Below, piece after piece: positions 4,770-6,443 of a stretch of DNA of 6,443 nt; within the stretch, counting starts at the first letter, position 1; every line of letters starts with the position of its first letter. Below the pieces are notes generated by a model. That model was given only the letters and a program-made list of their open reading frames with translations, was not told the DNA's origin and ran no database searches. Position numbers and translations under genes: made by a program. The DNA is from an uncultured Bdellovibrio sp. (GTDB lineage: Bacteria; Bdellovibrionota; Bdellovibrionia; Bdellovibrionales; Bdellovibrionaceae), in the NCBI RefSeq assembly GCF_946478835.1, contig NZ_CAMLDV010000184.1:1-6443 (forward strand). The letters run 5' to 3'.

Positions 4770-5527
4770 CATTGCTCCTTGCCTGCATGAACGGGAACCA
4801 ATTGGATGCCTAATGTATAGATCTCAGTGCGCTCGCCTTGAGTGAGTTTTGTATAGACCTTCTTCCAGCACTTTTCGATTTCCTTTTTAGCCATTGGAAG
4901 ATTTCTAGGGTTGATGGCCATGCTCATATAAACCATCTCGCGCTTATTGAGGGGCACTTTCGGGAAGATGTCTTTGGTTTTGTCTAAAGACTCCTGGTGA
5001 AAGCGCTGGATATCGAAGTTGGGAATATCGCTTTCCGTAGAAAGACTGCGAAGTGTTTTGCTTAACAGTCCGTCGCTATTGGATTGCAAAATACCAAGCT
5101 TCAGGAACTTGCTCACGATCATTTCCGTTTGTTCAAAAGAAAGGCCGGTCTTTTCAGCGATGGTCATAACATCCAAACCGTCCACGGAAAGATCTGTGGC
5201 GGCCAATGTATGAAAGTATTCGGCACTTGAGATCTCGGAAAATTCGTTGCGGCTGAGAACTCTTTCGATGGATTGCGTGGCTTTTTTACGGTCTTTTTCA
5301 GAGTCGTAAAACTTGTAAGCGACTTCCACATCTCCAGGAGTCAGACGAAGAGCGACGATTAATTTTTCCAAATTCTTTTTTGAAAGAGAACGTTTGCCAG
5401 TCAAAATTTCCGAAAGATGTCCTGGAGAGATCGTCGACTTCTGCGCCAGAGCACGCAAGGAAAAGCGGGGATTGGAAACTTTGATGGCTTCAAATTTGGT
5501 CGATAAAAATTGATTCAACGTTTTCAT
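4769..5527 (-). CDS. TIGR02147-family transcriptional regulator (HTH plus DUF4423-like domain)
   Basis: The product is 252 residues long, close to the usual size of the TIGR02147 family, which is abundant in Bdellovibrio and Fibrobacter. Residues 22-62 form an XRE-like helix-turn-helix (FSLRALAQKSTISPGHLSEILTGKRSLSKKNLEKL). After EYFHTLAATDL (103-113) comes a winged-helix-like segment (TIAEKTGLSFEQTEMIVSKFLKLGIL, 122-147). The C-terminal DUF4423-like part shows FHQESLDK, KREMVYMSMAI, LPMAKKEIEKCWKK and the terminal IYTLGIQLVPV. It is a cytoplasmic DNA-binding protein; the family has no well-defined ligand. It heads a two-gene operon with the HELIYR secreted protein and diverges from the surface-protein gene at 5795, making that gene and its own operon the likely targets. 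The ATG at 5527 has no Shine-Dalgarno, and the promoter-like element at 5541-5567 predicts a leader of only a few bases. Confidence 0.93.
   Translation of the reverse strand: MKTLNQFLSTKFEAIKVSNPRFSLRALAQKSTISPGHLSEILTGKRSLSKKNLEKLIVALRLTPGDVEVAYKFYDSEKDRKKATQSIERVLSRNEFSEISSAEYFHTLAATDLSVDGLDVMTIAEKTGLSFEQTEMIVSKFLKLGILQSNSDGLLSKTLRSLSTESDIPNFDIQRFHQESLDKTKDIFPKVPLNKREMVYMSMAINPRNLPMAKKEIEKCWKKVYTKLTQGERTEIYTLGIQLVPVHAGKEQ
4775..4780 (-). promoter_or_regulatory. Shine-Dalgarno inside the regulator's 3' end, setting the downstream start
   Basis: AAGGAG is within the last codons of the regulator gene, 2 bases before the ATG at 4772 and 5 bases before the ATG at 4769. The spacing favours 4769. 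The regulator's TGA (4769-4771) overlaps these ATGs, an arrangement typical of translational coupling. Confidence 0.6.
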
Positions 5528-5540
5528 ACAAGGGGCGTAT

Positions 5541-5567
5541 TTATTAGCACCTTTCAGGTTTTTACAA
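5541..5567 (-). promoter_or_regulatory. Candidate promoter giving a near-leaderless regulator mRNA
   Basis: On the minus strand TTGTAA (5562-5567) is followed after 15 bases by an extended -10, TGC-TAATAA (5541-5549). Transcription would start near 5532-5535, only about 5-8 bases before the ATG at 5527, which agrees with the absence of any Shine-Dalgarno. A 6-bp inverted repeat (GCACCT 5547-5552 with AGGTGC 5579-5584) brackets the -35 and could be an operator. Confidence 0.4.
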
Positions 5568-5616
5568 TGTTAAAATTTAGGTGCGGCTATTAGCGCAATG
5601 CTTCTACGCGGCAAAG

Positions 5617-5743
5617 TGTTCGATGGTTTTTAAAGAACAAAAACCAGAGTGAAAAAATTTCCAGGTATTCCGCCGTTTTTTTCGAACATCTTGTTGTTCG
5701 ATTTTAGAACATTGAACAGTCTTTTCTGTCAAACTCTTGTTCA
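5617..5743. promoter_or_regulatory. Cluster of seven TGTTC/GAACA half-sites in the divergent control region
   Basis: Half-sites are TGTTCG (5617-5622), AGAACA (5634-5639), CGAACA (5683-5688), TGTTCG (5695-5700), AGAACA (5706-5711), TGAACA (5713-5718) and TGTTCA (5738-5743). They form inverted pairs: CGAACA-N6-TGTTCG, TGTTC-N7-GAACA, and TGAACA-N19-TGTTCA. A five-base word on either strand is expected about once per 512 bases, so seven in 127 bases is dense. They lie upstream of the surface-protein gene. The most downstream pair overlaps a weak promoter-like TTGAAC (5712-5717), N17, TCTTGT (5735-5740). The region 5528-5794 contains no gene; other structure is an 8-bp palindrome CCCTAGGG at 5748-5755. 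Confidence 0.5.
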
Positions 5744-5785
5744 GAAACCCTAGGGCTCCGATAGGAAACGTGAATGTTTTTTAGC

Positions 5786-5790
5786 GGAGG
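5786..5790 (+). promoter_or_regulatory. Shine-Dalgarno favouring the GTG start of the surface-protein gene
   Basis: GGAGG with the 4-base spacer CACT precedes GTG at 5795, the same spacing as at the 3439 gene. An in-frame ATG at 5774 with a weaker AGGA 7 bases upstream is the alternative. Confidence 0.55.
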
Positions 5791-5794
5791 CACT

Positions 5795-6443
5795 GTGTTT
5801 CAAAGATGGAAACCACTAATCATTTTGATTTTTGCGATGAGCGGGATGGCTCAAGCATCTCCGGCGTCTCTCACGTATCAAGGTCGTATTCTAAAGACAG
5901 ACGGCACTCCGCTTGAATATGCGAATGTGTCTTTTTTATTTCAAATCCTAGATCCCTCTGGCGACTGTTTGATTTACCAAGAGCAAGTGAACAATGTAAA
6001 TATGGCAAACTCCAAAGGATTTTTCGACGTGGCTATCGGAAAAGGCTCAATGCAGTTTCCGACAGGCGGTGGTTTTACAATTCTCGATGCGTTTAATAAT
6101 TCAAAAATATTTACCTGTGGCACTTGTTCGGTGGCAGGAGGCAGTTACACATGCACAGATGGGGCGACGACTTATACATCTGTGATGGGCGATGAACGTA
6201 AACTGCGCGTGTCTTTTTATGATGGTGCAAGTTGGAAGACGATCTCGACGGATAATTCCATTCGTTCAGTTCCTTTCTCGGCATTTGCTCAGTCAGCGCA
6301 AAAATTGGGAGACAATGTTCCCAGTGATTTCTTGACGAAAGTGGGTTTGCCGAATTGCGGAGCGAATACTTTTTTAAGCTGGAACAGCGCCACAGGCACA
6401 ATGACTTGTGCGGGTGTGAGTGGAGCCAGTGGTGGAACCGTCA
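5795..6443 (+). CDS. Large exported surface/fibre-like protein, N-terminal part (3' end outside window)
   Basis: The frame is open from the GTG at 5795 to the window end: 216 codons and one extra base, with no stop. The start at GTG follows GGAGG; the ATG at 5774 would add seven residues. The signal peptide (FQRWK, hydrophobic core, cleavage after AQA at residue 21) is followed by a domain at about 24-165: SLTYQGRILKTDGTPLEYANVSFLFQI, DCLIYQEQV, SKGFFDVAIGKG, ERKLRVSFYDGASWKTIS and IRSVPFSAFAQSAQKLG. This domain heads many large Bdellovibrio proteins, some annotated as cell-wall-anchor, tail-fibre or S74-like. Next come SDFLTKVGLPNCGANTFLSWNSATGTMTC (178-205), a linker unit typical of these proteins, and a Gly/Ser-rich start of a probable repeat region. 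Six cysteines are visible (58, 108, 111, 120, 188, 205). It is likely exported to the outer surface, possibly for host or prey contact. Whether a C-terminal S74 chaperone exists cannot be seen. Confidence 0.88.
   Translation, partial: MFQRWKPLIILIFAMSGMAQASPASLTYQGRILKTDGTPLEYANVSFLFQILDPSGDCLIYQEQVNNVNMANSKGFFDVAIGKGSMQFPTGGGFTILDAFNNSKIFTCGTCSVAGGSYTCTDGATTYTSVMGDERKLRVSFYDGASWKTISTDNSIRSVPFSAFAQSAQKLGDNVPSDFLTKVGLPNCGANTFLSWNSATGTMTCAGVSGASGGTV

Noticed and set aside
5683..5700. LexA/SOS box of the CGAAC...GTTCG type
   Set aside because: The Gram-positive LexA box has a 4-base spacer, whereas here it is 8. The Bdellovibrio LexA site reported in the literature is of the TTAC-N3-GTAA type.
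5730..5764. FliA (sigma-28) promoter, from TCCGATAG resembling GCCGATAA
   Set aside because: The only TAAA-like -35 (CAAA at 5730-5733) is about 23 bases away instead of about 15, and nothing suitable stands at the correct distance.
6111..6401. 96-codon minus-strand open frame
   Set aside because: It lies opposite the well-supported surface-protein gene, and its product is compositionally unlike a real protein of this genome.
1..6443. CRISPR array, tRNA, rRNA, insertion sequence or toxin-antitoxin pair
   Set aside because: No regularly spaced repeats, no cloverleaf or rRNA-like sequence, no transposase motifs, and no small gene pair of toxin-antitoxin type were seen on either strand.

Overview
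The window looks like chromosomal DNA of a predatory bacterium of the Bdellovibrio group (Bdellovibrionota). The reasons are a TIGR02147-type regulator (XRE-like helix-turn-helix plus DUF4423-like C-terminus), a large exported protein with the 'SLTYQGRI..DGTPLEYANVSFLFQI' N-terminal domain seen at the head of many Bdellovibrio surface or fibre-like proteins, a Cys-rich RCC1-like propeller protein, and a high density of small secreted proteins of unknown function. Base composition is moderate (by eye a little below 50% GC). No sequence search was possible, so the taxonomic placement is an inference. There is no rRNA, tRNA, CRISPR array, transposase or phage integrase, and no gene-free stretch longer than about 270 bases.

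Layout from left to right: (1) the C-terminal part of an RCC1-like repeat protein on + (1-750, truncated by the window). (2) On -, a small secreted Cys-rich protein with a tandem 32-33 residue repeat (790-1293). It converges on gene 1 across a hairpin terminator, and a small KTSC-domain protein (1483-1725) lies upstream of it. (3) On +, a secreted protein with a papain-like Cys/His/Asp arrangement (1906-2862). Its stop codon overlaps tail-to-tail with the stop of (4), a - strand secreted ASH/choice-of-anchor-D-like protein (2859-3254). (5) On +, an unrecognised four-cysteine secreted protein (3439-4119), which converges on (6) a - strand two-gene operon across a bidirectional terminator at 4135-4165. 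The operon is a TIGR02147-family regulator (4769-5527) followed, with translational coupling, by a secreted protein carrying a HELIYR motif (4164-4769). (7) On +, divergent from that operon, the start of a large exported surface/fibre-like protein (5795-end), which runs off the window.

Six of the eight genes whose N-terminus is visible encode Sec-type signal peptides, so this is mainly an envelope/secretome neighbourhood rather than a metabolic one. The most structured regulatory DNA is the 267-bp divergent intergenic region 5528-5794. It has a promoter-like element giving the regulator gene an almost leaderless mRNA, and a cluster of seven TGTTC/GAACA half-sites in 127 bp upstream of the surface-protein gene. 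The simplest reading is that the TIGR02147 regulator, or another factor, controls the surface protein and perhaps its own operon from this region.

No clearly new multi-gene defence or mobile system is visible. The best candidates for undescribed biology are the putative papain-like secreted protein, the TGTTC-box control region, the HELIYR family protein coupled to the regulator, and the duplicated Cys-rich secreted protein.
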